Positions 33,651-41,596 of a stretch of DNA of 64,000 nucleotides are shown here, piece after piece. Both the position numbers and the translations under genes were made by a program. The notes below the pieces were generated by a model. That model made no database searches. It was not told the DNA's origin and saw only the letters and a list, made by a program, of their open reading frames with translations. Within the stretch, counting starts at the first letter, position 1; each line of letters opens with the position of its first letter. The stretch is from Pandoraea commovens (GTDB lineage: Bacteria; Pseudomonadota; Gammaproteobacteria; Burkholderiales; Burkholderiaceae): positions 372,001 through 436,000 of the forward strand of contig NZ_CABPSA010000002.1 in NCBI RefSeq assembly GCF_902459615.1. Direction: 5' to 3'.

Positions 33651-33754
33651 CGAAAAAATGTGAATTGGAAGTATAGGACGGCGCTCACCATAATCCAGCT
33701 CAATCTTCGCCAATCGATCGCAACGTCATCCGGCGCGGCGGCCCAAACACCATC

Positions 33755-34852
33755 ATGACTGCACGTTCGCGTTTCCATAATCCGGTCGACGTCCACTTCG
33801 GTCCGGGCGCGCTCGACGCTCTGCCCGAGCTCGTCGGCAACCGTCGCGCGGTGCTCGTCACCATGCCCGAGGCGCGTGCGCTCGGCATGACCGGACGTAT
33901 CGAAGCGCTGTTGGGCCAGCGACTCGCCGGGGTGATCGATCAAGTCAGCCCGAACCCGGACGTGCGCGAACTCGCGCCGATGTACGGCGACTTCTGGCGG
34001 CGCTACGGGCAATGCGAAGTCATCGTGGCGCTGGGCGGCGGCAGTGCGCTCGACACGGCCAAGCTGCTGATGGTCGCGGGCGACGACGACCGATTCGCCA
34101 CGCTGGTGGACGCGCTCGATGCCGGTGGCACCTTCTGCCCGACGCGCACCAAACGGCTCATCACCATTCCCACGACGGCGGGCACCGGTAGCGAAGTCAC
34201 GCCGTGGGCCACCCTGTGGGACCGCCATGTGAAGCGCAAGAAGTACTCGCTGCATCTGCCCGAGACGTGGCCCGAGGCGGCCATCGTCGACCCGGTGCTG
34301 ACGCGTTCCCTGCCGCGCAGCATCACGCTGCAAAGCGGTCTCGACGCCCTCTCCCACGCGCTCGAAGCGATCTGGAACGTGAACGCCAACCCCGTCTCCG
34401 ACACCTTCGCCGTGACGGCGGCGCGCGACATGATGCGCGTGCTGCCGAGTCTCATGGCATCGCCGGGCGACATGACGCTGCGCTCGCAGGCGGCGCTCGC
34501 TGCGCTTCAGGCGGGCATGGCGTTCTCCAATACCAAGACGGCGCTGGCGCACTCGATCTCGTACGACATGACGATTCGTCACGGCCTGCCGCACGGCATT
34601 GCTTGCTCGTTCACGTTGCCAGCAGTGATGCGCCTGGCCATCGGCCGCCGCGCCGATCGCGACGCGGTGCTGGCGCAAGTGTTCGATGGCGATATCGCAG
34701 GCGCACCCGACAAGCTGACGACCTTCCTCAACGGTCTGGGCGTGGCGACGGAATTCTCCGCGTACGGCGTGAGTGAGCCGGAATCGACGGCCATGATCGC
34801 GGCCGCCCTCGATGGTCCGCGCGGGCGCAACTTCATCGGTGCTGCTGCCTGA
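33755..34852 (+). CDS. Iron-containing alcohol dehydrogenase (PsrA-like)
   Basis: A 365-residue type III metal-dependent alcohol dehydrogenase. The NAD-binding segment is VIVALGGGSALDTAKLLM near residues 90-107; IPTTAGTGSEVTPWA is the second family signature. Metal ligands come from GLDALSHALEA and HSISYDMTIRHGLPHGIACSF. These enzymes interconvert alcohols and aldehydes; the subgroup resembles proteins annotated PsrA in Burkholderia, sometimes linked to phosphonate aldehyde metabolism, but no phosphonate genes are here. A transporter gene follows after a 250-base gap with no feature I could support. Confidence 0.82.
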   Translation: MTARSRFHNPVDVHFGPGALDALPELVGNRRAVLVTMPEARALGMTGRIEALLGQRLAGVIDQVSPNPDVRELAPMYGDFWRRYGQCEVIVALGGGSALDTAKLLMVAGDDDRFATLVDALDAGGTFCPTRTKRLITIPTTAGTGSEVTPWATLWDRHVKRKKYSLHLPETWPEAAIVDPVLTRSLPRSITLQSGLDALSHALEAIWNVNANPVSDTFAVTAARDMMRVLPSLMASPGDMTLRSQAALAALQAGMAFSNTKTALAHSISYDMTIRHGLPHGIACSFTLPAVMRLAIGRRADRDAVLAQVFDGDIAGAPDKLTTFLNGLGVATEFSAYGVSEPESTAMIAAALDGPRGRNFIGAAA

Positions 34853-35104
34853 ACCTTGAACCCTATTCGAACGGGCGGCGTCGCGTTCGTCGCCCGGTGT
34901 TGTCGACGTTGTCGCTGTCCCAGTAGTCCCCGCATGCGTGTTTTCGCGTCTTACCCGCAGTCCCCGCAGCATCCATTATCAAAACGATAGCCGTCCACCG
35001 GTCACCGGCATGGGCGGCACCGAGACATCCAGGAGACAGACGCCCGGCAAAGACCGGTGCGTCGTAGCGCGCCGCCGGGGCGCGGCGCATCAACAGGAGG
35101 CGCA

Positions 35105-36412
35105 ATGGAACAGGTTCTCACCGGCGTTGGCGCGCGGGACGCCGTCAACGACGAAAAAGCGGTGCGCACGGTCGCGCTGGCCAGCCTGATCGGCACGACC
35201 GTCGAGTGGTATGACTTCTTTCTCTACGGGACCATCACCGGTCTCGTGTTCAACAAACTCTTCTTCCCCAGCGGCGATGCCTTCGTCGCCACGGCACTCG
35301 CCTACACGGTGTATGCAGTGGGATTCGCGACGCGACCGCTCGGCGGCATTCTCTTCGGGCATTTCGGGGATCGACTCGGACGCAAACCGCTGCTGATCGT
35401 CACCCTCACCATCATGGGTGTGTCGACGTTCCTCATCGGACTTGTACCGACCTACGACAGCATCGGTATCGCCGCGCCGTTGATCCTGCTGTTCCTGCGG
35501 TTGCTGCAAGGCATCGGCCTCGGCGGCGAATGGGGCGGTGCAGTACTGATGGCGTTCGAATACGCGCCACGCGACAAGCGCGGTCAGTTCGCGGCGTATC
35601 CGCAGATCGGGCTGGCCGTCGGACTGTGTCTATCGACGGGCGTCGTCGCCCTGCTCTCGTCGACGCTGACCGACGCGCAATTCATGTCGTGGGGATGGCG
35701 TCTCGCGTTCATGCTGAGTCTGGTGCTTGTGGCTGTGGGTATGTTCATTCGGTTGCGCGTGCTGGAGACGCCCGAATTCGCACGCATCAAAGACAGTCAG
35801 CACGTGGCGCACGTGCCGCTCTCCGAGATCGTGCGCGACTATCGTCGCAACGTGTTGCTCGGCTGGGGTGCGCGGTATATCGACGGCGTGGTGTTCAACG
35901 TCTACGCGGTGTTCGCGATTTCGTACCTCGTCGGCACGCTGCATTTTCCCAAGACACCGATTCTGCTGGCCGTCACCCTCGCTGCGCTCGTGCTGATCGT
36001 GACGATTCCCTACGCGTCGAAGCTATCGGATCGCGTCGGGCGTCGTCGTGTGTTTGCGTGGGGGGCGCTGGCTTGTGGCGTGTCGTCGATTCCCGCGCTC
36101 GCGGTGATGCACTTCTCGTCGAACGTCTGGTGGGTGTCGCTTGCCGTGATCGTGCCGTTGGGCGTCGTGTACGCGTTCGTGTACGGCCCGGAGGCGTCGC
36201 TGTTCTGCGAACTGTTCGACACACGCGTGCGCTACACCGGCATCTCGGTCGTCTATCAGGTCTCGGGCATCGTTTCGAGTTCGATCACGCCGCTGATTGC
36301 CGCGACGCTGCTCGAATACGGCGGACACAAGCCGTGGTGGATTGCGGTGTACGTGCTGGGGGTGGGATGCCTGTCGGCCGCGTGCGCGAAGGCGATGAAG
36401 CGGACTTATTGA
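35105..36412 (+). CDS. MFS transporter, metabolite:H+ symporter (MHS) family
   Basis: A 435-residue, 12-helix transporter. The MHS hallmarks are SLIGTTVEWYDFFLYGT near residue 27, RPLGGILFGHFGDRLGRKPLL between helices 2 and 3, and GLGGEWGGAVLMAFEYAP. The family imports small organic acids, betaines and similar metabolites with protons. A strong ribosome site (AGGAGG) fixes the ATG at 35105. It may import the substrate of the upstream dehydrogenase. A terminator follows. Confidence 0.9.
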   Translation: MEQVLTGVGARDAVNDEKAVRTVALASLIGTTVEWYDFFLYGTITGLVFNKLFFPSGDAFVATALAYTVYAVGFATRPLGGILFGHFGDRLGRKPLLIVTLTIMGVSTFLIGLVPTYDSIGIAAPLILLFLRLLQGIGLGGEWGGAVLMAFEYAPRDKRGQFAAYPQIGLAVGLCLSTGVVALLSSTLTDAQFMSWGWRLAFMLSLVLVAVGMFIRLRVLETPEFARIKDSQHVAHVPLSEIVRDYRRNVLLGWGARYIDGVVFNVYAVFAISYLVGTLHFPKTPILLAVTLAALVLIVTIPYASKLSDRVGRRRVFAWGALACGVSSIPALAVMHFSSNVWWVSLAVIVPLGVVYAFVYGPEASLFCELFDTRVRYTGISVVYQVSGIVSSSITPLIAATLLEYGGHKPWWIAVYVLGVGCLSAACAKAMKRTY

Positions 36413-36475
36413 AGCGGGCTTATTGAGGGGAGAGGGTCAAGCTTGGGGGAGGAAGGATCCCGCGCTGCGGGAGCA

Positions 36476-36515
36476 CGGCAGGCCGGTGGATGGCTCCCCG
36501 GCTTGCCGATTTTTT
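36476..36515 (+). terminator. Intrinsic terminator after the MHS transporter
   Basis: Eleven-base stem CGGCAGGCCGG/CCGGCTTGCCG with one wobble pair, followed by ATTTTTT. Confidence 0.82.
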
Positions 36516-36527
36516 GTGCTGCGCGGA

Positions 36528-36779
36528 TTACTGACCGAAGTAGATCGAACCGGCGCGGTTCACGCGACCCGGCACTTCATACACCGGCGAGACCACCGAA
36601 CCGGCTTGCGCAGCGACTGCGCCCGATTGCGCCTGCACCTGCGTCTGTGCCTGAGCTTGCTGTTGAACTTGTTGCGGCTGGGCGGGCGGCTGCGTGTTTT
36701 CTGCAGCGCTCGCGCTGGTCATGACGCCTGCGCTCAGCAGGACGGCGGCAAGGGTCGATGCGAACAGAGCGTGTTTCAT
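36528..36779 (-). CDS. Small secreted Gln/Ala-rich protein
   Basis: An 83-residue protein with a signal peptide (KHALFASTLAAVLLSAG, cleavage near ASA), a Gln/Ala-rich low-complexity middle and the ending NRAGSIYFGQ. That ending parallels QQAGTTYFGN of the DUF4148 protein at 28334, suggesting a shared C-terminal motif in otherwise diverged small envelope proteins. The ATG at 36779 has the better spacing from the AGGAGA site than the ATG at 36785. Function unknown. Confidence 0.7.
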   Translation of the reverse strand: MKHALFASTLAAVLLSAGVMTSASAAENTQPPAQPQQVQQQAQAQTQVQAQSGAVAAQAGSVVSPVYEVPGRVNRAGSIYFGQ

Positions 36780-36972
36780 TTTCATTTCTCCTGTCTGGCG
36801 AGACGTCCACCATGGGCGCCGTCATTGCCGCCAATCTACGCTCGCGGCACAAGGAGAAAAACGCGGTCCTGGATAAGGACGCATTGCTGAAAATGAAATA
36901 ATCAACCGCCATTCACGCCGATACGTTTCGGTCGCCGTGCAATCGACGGCCGACGGACCGGTCAACGGTCCA

Positions 36973-37092
36973 TTAGCGACGCGTCACGCGCACTTCCTGC
37001 TGACGGCGCGAACGGGCGGCACGGCTGCGAAGATACGACGCGGTAAGCAACGAAGCGCTCGCCAGCAAAAGGAAAGAACCGAGGGCAGCCAT
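36973..37092 (-). CDS. Very small single-pass membrane protein
   Basis: A 39-codon gene too short for usual gene calling. It starts MAALGSFLLLASASLLTASY, one hydrophobic helix, followed by a strongly basic tail (RSRAARSRRQQ). A clear ribosome site, CAGGAG with 8-base spacing, precedes the ATG. The positive tail after the helix predicts an N-out, C-in orientation. No family was recognised. The ribosome site and the helix-plus-basic-tail design support a real gene. Confidence 0.6.
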   Translation of the reverse strand: MAALGSFLLLASASLLTASYLRSRAARSRRQQEVRVTRR

Positions 37093-37291
37093 GGTAATGC
37101 TCCTGTACTGACCGGCATCGTCCGCGGTGCGGCGCACCCTGCGAGCCACGATGTCGGCTGACTTCATCATGTTGTCACTCTACTGCTGACGCACTTCGCG
37201 ATAAACCCCATCGCGCTAAAGACCCTGTTGCGCACAGCGGCATGCTGGTCGAAAACGGCTCAAAAACACGCCGAAATCACCTCACATATCC

Positions 37292-37312
37292 TGCTTAACG
37301 GCATTAAGCAGT
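37292..37312. other. Hairpin in the 430-base gap before the second DUF4148-like gene
   Basis: Perfect stem CTGCTTAA/TTAAGCAG with a CGGCA loop, followed by a T-rich stretch ending TTTTTTCG about 15 bases later. It may be an operator, a leader structure or the end of a short RNA. The remaining gap 37093-37525 contains nothing else that I can support. Confidence 0.4.
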
Positions 37313-37525
37313 TGATTTTCAATAGTTTTTTCGAATCGGACGATCGGTTGCATTTCGTAGACGCTCAGTTGCGAAAAAACCACGGGTTTTCCCTAAGATT
37401 CAGTCATGCCAACGCGACGGACACCGCAACGCAGCAAAACGAAGTGCCCCCCGGCCTCGACGCTGATGATGCCCCGAACGCTAGCTGAACCCGAAGTATT
37501 CAACCAAATTGACAGGAGTCTCACC

Positions 37526-37843
37526 ATGAACACCCGTATCCTTGCTGCCGTTGTTGCCGCCGCTTCGTTTGTTTCTGCCTCGGCTTTCGCAGACGCTCGT
37601 TACAACGACAACACGCCTGACGTCGCCGCCGCAACGCAAAGCCAGGTCAGCCGCGCTGAAGTCCGCGCCGAACTGGTTCAGGCCGCCGCAAACGGTCAAC
37701 TGCTGCAAAGCGAAGCCGGCGCACCGCTGGTGGCCGCTGCCCAAACGCAAGGCGCCGCTCCGGTCGCCGCAGCGCTGACCCGCGCCGACGTCCGTGCGCA
37801 ACTGAGCGACCGCAACGTGTTCGCACAGGACAGCCGTTCGTAA
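37526..37843 (+). CDS. DUF4148-like small secreted protein
   Basis: A 105-residue exported protein. The signal peptide spans MNTRILAAVVAAASFVSASAF, cleaved before ADARYND. The segment VSRAEVRAELVQAAANGQLL matches the DUF4148 helix, and a second, similar LTRADVRAQL occurs near the C-terminus, suggesting an internal repeat. The ATG follows a CAGGAG ribosome site. It forms a one-gene unit ending in a strong terminator. Function unknown. Confidence 0.82.
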   Translation: MNTRILAAVVAAASFVSASAFADARYNDNTPDVAAATQSQVSRAEVRAELVQAAANGQLLQSEAGAPLVAAAQTQGAAPVAAALTRADVRAQLSDRNVFAQDSRS

Positions 37844-37904
37844 TCTGACCGTCTCTGTAGTACAGCAGCACAGCAGCACCCACGCATCGTCCCCAAGCGA
37901 TGCG

Positions 37905-37939
37905 AAGCCGCCGACCGGAATCAGGTCGGCGGCTTTTTT
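37905..37939 (+). terminator. Intrinsic terminator after the DUF4148-like gene
   Basis: Twelve-base stem AAGCCGCCGACC/GGTCGGCGGCTT with a seven-base loop, continuing into a T-run. Confidence 0.9.
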
Positions 37940-38107
37940 CATGGCGTCTGGGAAAGGACGCAATGGGCATGCGACGCATCGAGCGCCCGCTGGTTACGGA
38001 CGTCACGCAACAACTTCGGTATCAAATGCAGAAGCAGCGCAAACGGGCCTCCGTAGAATCCAGCGTCGCTGGCATCCGACACAACCCTTCCCGGATTTCC
38101 CCGAACC

Positions 38108-39379
38108 ATGCCCACCGCTAATTGCTTGCGAACCTCGCAGGGCGCCGCCTGTCGTCCCGAACCGATCAACGAGGCGACGGGAACAGCCACCGCCGACACG
38201 CTCGCCCACTCGCTTCGCAACGCGCACGCAATGCCCGAGTACGAAGCCTCGGCGCTCGACGCGGCCATCTCGCGTGGGGTCGCCACTCATTGCGCGCCGC
38301 AGACGTACCCCGCTCGCTATTACTTCCTCAGCTCGTCCGACGTGTCGCGCATTGCACGCCGTCGCATCGATCCGCCCGCACCCAAGCGCTATCTCGGCTT
38401 CGACCGCGTCACGCAGTCGCTGCGGCATATCGCCATCGCCGTGAACATGACGATGCGTGCGCGCTTCGACATCGATCCGCTGGAAGTTCAGGTGAGCGTG
38501 TTCGGCGGACGAATGCACATCGCGTCGAATTTTCACGCCGGACGCATTCGCGAGGCGCTGCATCTCGCGCTGACGGACGACAGTCTGATGACGGGCGCGC
38601 CACGGCGTCCCGCACGTGAGGACATACACAACTGGGACGCTACGGTGATGTCCCGCCGCGTGCGCGATATCGCCAGATTGCGACACCACTACATCGACGG
38701 TCACGGGTTGGCGGACATGCGCGCAGCGGCGCGTGCCGAAGTGACGGCGGGCATCGGACGGCCATCGGAAGGGGCGTTGCCGGTGGACAGCGCGTTACGT
38801 CAGCTCGACGATGCTTTCGACACTCTGCACCGTGTGGTGCATGACGCTGCGAGCGCAACACCGACGTTCCGTGATCTGATCGTGCACACTCCGATGCAGG
38901 ACGGCACGCCGAAGCTGACCTCATTGCCGGACGGCGTCACGCAAACCATGCACGCCGAGCAATGCATCGAGTCGGCCATCGCCCAGCATGCCGAGGAATG
39001 GCACCGCGAGGCGACCACACGTCTTGGCTTGCCAGACGACGCATTGATCACCGTACCGATGGCCGGGCGCTTCGTGCCATGCGCCGCATGCGCCGAAGTC
39101 GAAGCGGAGAGTCGCACACAGGGCGGGCTGTTCGATCCGGCAAACGGCAAGTTCGTGCTTCACCGCAGTAGCCGACGCATCGGCATGGCGTTCGCGAACG
39201 AAGTGCAGCACATCGCGCAGCCGACATTGGCGTCGACGCCGGAAGTGTCTGCACGTCGTGCGCAGGCCATTGCCAAGCGCTTCGTCGACGCGCCGCAATC
39301 GCTGCGCGCCTACGGTGAACCGGTAGTGCTCGACTACTCACTCGATACCGAAAGCGAAAGCTCGGGCGACGAGTCGTGA
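38108..39379 (+). CDS. Putative deaminase-fold protein, possible exported effector
   Basis: A 423-residue protein not recognised as a whole. Its C-terminal third carries a cytidine-deaminase-type zinc signature: TMHAEQCIES (His282, Glu284) and GRFVPCAACAEVEAE (Cys325, Cys328). The earlier strand pair LEVQVSVFGGRMHIASNF (residues 125-142) looks like the opening hairpin of such a fold, with a long helical insertion before the HAE helix. The first 60 residues are Ser/Thr/Ala-rich and probably disordered, as in secreted effectors, and there is no Sec signal. It is convergent with a chaperone/effector-like pair. Nucleic-acid or nucleotide deamination is an inference from the motif. Confidence 0.6.
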   Translation: MPTANCLRTSQGAACRPEPINEATGTATADTLAHSLRNAHAMPEYEASALDAAISRGVATHCAPQTYPARYYFLSSSDVSRIARRRIDPPAPKRYLGFDRVTQSLRHIAIAVNMTMRARFDIDPLEVQVSVFGGRMHIASNFHAGRIREALHLALTDDSLMTGAPRRPAREDIHNWDATVMSRRVRDIARLRHHYIDGHGLADMRAAARAEVTAGIGRPSEGALPVDSALRQLDDAFDTLHRVVHDAASATPTFRDLIVHTPMQDGTPKLTSLPDGVTQTMHAEQCIESAIAQHAEEWHREATTRLGLPDDALITVPMAGRFVPCAACAEVEAESRTQGGLFDPANGKFVLHRSSRRIGMAFANEVQHIAQPTLASTPEVSARRAQAIAKRFVDAPQSLRAYGEPVVLDYSLDTESESSGDES

Positions 39380-39425
39380 TGCTGGCTGACGTCACGCCCG
39401 TCCCCCGCCGCTTCGAATCGCTCCG

Positions 39426-40850
39426 TTAGGCTTTCACCTGCGCGTCGGCATGCATATGACGCGCTTCGTCCTTCAACTTCGATAACAACTCGGCACCGAG
39501 CGCCGTATCGTTCAGATCCGCGTACGTGGCGCGGTCGCGATAGTGAAGCATTTCCATGCCGTCCGAGACGCCAATCGATGCGGACATGATCTCGTGATAC
39601 GAGTGGTGGTTCTTCGGTGGCATGAGGTTTGCCATCATCACCATGCGGGCGTCGGCGAGCGACGGCCAATCCGAAACGTCACCCGAATACGCCGCTATCT
39701 CACGGCACTGCGCATAGTGATTCAAATAGCGCAGCGTATGTCCGCTCGGTCCCGAGATGACCGGCTTGTCATGCAGGATGGCCCCTAGCGCCCAGGTACC
39801 GATCGCCGGATCGTTGCGGTCCGACGTCCTGACCATATTCGAGCGGTCGCCCGTGCGATGTTGCCGCACATGCGAGCCAATGGGATTCAGCCAACGCCCG
39901 TTGTCTTCGTCGTTGATGTATTCCGCCGTGCTCCACGTGATGTCCAGCACACCATGGAGCAGCTTGCGACGCTCATCCAGGTCGCATCGGAACATGTAGT
40001 CCACGACATCCCGACATGCTGAGAAGCCGTCTTCACGCATCACACGGTCTGCACCCGCATGCGAGAGAACTTTGAGGAACGTGTCTTCACCCTCTGGGTT
40101 GTGTCGCAACGTTTCCCAGCGCGATTGCATGACGTCGCGGATACGGTCGGGCAACTGGACCGGCGACTTGATCTCAGCGATGGGCACGTCGAACTCGCGA
40201 AGATTCCACGGATGCATGGGATTCTCGGGATGCGGCGCGGCATTGAACATGTTGCGGCGGCGCTTCGCGTCGGGTGCGTGCGGATCGTCGTAATGCGAGG
40301 CTTCGGCCTTGATCAGCGTGGCGAGCACATGGGCATCGAGCGTATCGCGGGAGTTCAGACATTCGTCTGCGCCGCCGATCCCAACCTGCTCGTCGATGAT
40401 CTTCGCTTGCGCCTTGGCGTCGAAGTCCTCGAACCGCATCGGTGCACCGGTTAGCTCACGGATGCGTCGCGCAATGTCGCGAATCTCCGGGGCGTCGCAC
40501 AGCGTCTGCCCAAGCTTGCGCTCGAACTCCACGCGTGCCGAGGCCTTCGTGTAGTAAGGCGCGCAATCGAAGAGATTGCGTCCCGCGTCGAGGCGCCGAA
40601 AGTCGTCGAACGCCTTGGTGTCGGGCAACGAATCCACAGAATCCGTCGAATCGGTGCGTGTGCCCAGACCGAAGCCCAGCTTCAGGGCGGGCATGGGCTG
40701 CTCCGGCGCCATTTGTACGTGCCGCTCCAGTGCGCGATTGTCGAATTCGCTGGTGACGCGTGCGCGGCGTAGAAACTGCGCACCCAGCGCCAGTTCCAGC
40801 AGGGTGCCGGTGGAACGGACGCGCGCAACGTTCGAATGAACTGTCAACAT
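39426..40850 (-). CDS. Large unrecognised protein, candidate type III effector
   Basis: A 474-residue soluble protein that I do not recognise. No signal peptide or membrane helix is visible. The first 70 residues are loosely structured, with a TDSTDSVDSLPD stretch, and the remainder is mixed alpha/beta. Notable conserved-looking segments are WLNPIGSHVRQHRTGDRSN, ISGPSGHTLRYLNHYAQCRE and MPPKNHHSYHEIM, rich in His, Asp and Gly as in an enzyme. It starts six bases after the stop of a CesT-like chaperone gene, the normal order for a secreted effector and its dedicated chaperone. Confidence 0.6.
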   Translation of the reverse strand: MLTVHSNVARVRSTGTLLELALGAQFLRRARVTSEFDNRALERHVQMAPEQPMPALKLGFGLGTRTDSTDSVDSLPDTKAFDDFRRLDAGRNLFDCAPYYTKASARVEFERKLGQTLCDAPEIRDIARRIRELTGAPMRFEDFDAKAQAKIIDEQVGIGGADECLNSRDTLDAHVLATLIKAEASHYDDPHAPDAKRRRNMFNAAPHPENPMHPWNLREFDVPIAEIKSPVQLPDRIRDVMQSRWETLRHNPEGEDTFLKVLSHAGADRVMREDGFSACRDVVDYMFRCDLDERRKLLHGVLDITWSTAEYINDEDNGRWLNPIGSHVRQHRTGDRSNMVRTSDRNDPAIGTWALGAILHDKPVISGPSGHTLRYLNHYAQCREIAAYSGDVSDWPSLADARMVMMANLMPPKNHHSYHEIMSASIGVSDGMEMLHYRDRATYADLNDTALGAELLSKLKDEARHMHADAQVKA

Positions 40851-40856
40851 AATGAC

Positions 40857-41342
40857 TTAATAAACCTCGTTTCTTAGAAATTGAACCAGCTTTCGGTACT
40901 CGGAGAAAAGGTCGTTGATCTGTCCTTCAACATTTTTATGAACATCTTCATAATCGATGCCCGAGAATCTGAGCAATAAAATGCCCTCCGTCGCTTCGAT
41001 AAAAATCATCGGCGGGCGGGTGATATCAGAAAAACAGTTTTCCGATATCAGATGAATTAGATGGGGCTGACCCAGCATCGCGGGCGGAACGTCGACACGG
41101 AAATAGACGTCGAACGTATCGACCGATTCGTTAGCGCGGAAATAGAGTGCGTCGCCGTTCTCGAGCGTGATGCCTGCACCCGGAAGCGCTTGTGCCTGAA
41201 GGCCATGTAGGCCGAAACGCTGGGAAATGACGTCGAGTATTTCGTTCAGCCGACGCTGTGGCATTACCGGGAGTGGCGAATGTGGCGGGGAGCTGTCGGT
41301 GCGTTCCGTGCCGTGTGGCAGCGCGCGGAATGGGTGTTGCAT
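40857..41342 (-). CDS. CesT-like type III secretion chaperone
   Basis: A 161-residue, acidic protein. From residue 27 it reads MPQRRLNEILDVISQRFGLH, then alternating strands (GAGITLENGDALYFRAN, VDTFDVYFRVDVP, PMIFIEATEGILLLRF) and a final amphipathic helix (NVEGQINDLFSEYRKLVQFL). This helix-strand-strand-helix layout and size fit the CesT/Tir class of secretion chaperones. It lies directly upstream of, and reads into, the large candidate effector gene. The start may instead be the ATG at 41264. Sequence-level family assignment is tentative, and its base composition is AT-richer than its neighbours. Confidence 0.55.
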   Translation of the reverse strand: MQHPFRALPHGTERTDSSPPHSPLPVMPQRRLNEILDVISQRFGLHGLQAQALPGAGITLENGDALYFRANESVDTFDVYFRVDVPPAMLGQPHLIHLISENCFSDITRPPMIFIEATEGILLLRFSGIDYEDVHKNVEGQINDLFSEYRKLVQFLRNEVY

Positions 41343-41364
41343 GATGTAGTCGTCCGGTCAATGT

Positions 41365-41386
41365 TTTAACCGGGACGCATGTTAAA
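41365..41386. promoter_or_regulatory. Inverted repeat upstream of the chaperone gene
   Basis: TTTAAC-N10-GTTAAA, 23 bases before the chaperone start, in an AT-rich leader. A TTCG-N16-TTAA string also occurs just beyond it on the minus strand, two bases off the Ralstonia/Burkholderia hrpII box (TTCG-N16-TTCG). I would not call it an hrp box on this alone. Confidence 0.4.
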
Positions 41387-41530
41387 GAATTGCTGTCACG
41401 TCGAATAGACAAGTGCGCGGATTTGGGGTGAATCATGTCAAATGATTCTGAAATTTCCCGACTGGCGGATTCGCGCGAATCGAATTGAAATTTTTTAGCG
41501 TCAGGCGGGTCGCCGGGAAAATCGTCAGGC

Positions 41531-41555
41531 AAAAAAAAGCCGCCCGAAGGCGGCT
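41531..41555 (-). terminator. Intrinsic terminator after the adenosine-deaminase-family gene
   Basis: AGCCGCC/GGCGGCT stem with a CGAA tetraloop at 41538-41555, preceded on the plus strand by eight A's, hence a U-tract on the minus-strand transcript that ends the gene at 41597. Confidence 0.85.
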
Positions 41556-41596
41556 GAAGGTCGGGTGAGACCAAGGAAATGGGTTGCTGCGGGGTG

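Noticed and set aside
41340-41470. hrpII box (TTCG-N16-TTCG) upstream of the chaperone gene
   Set aside because: The best match is TTCG-N16-TTAA, two bases off, and TTCG is common in this genome. Not enough to call an hrp promoter.
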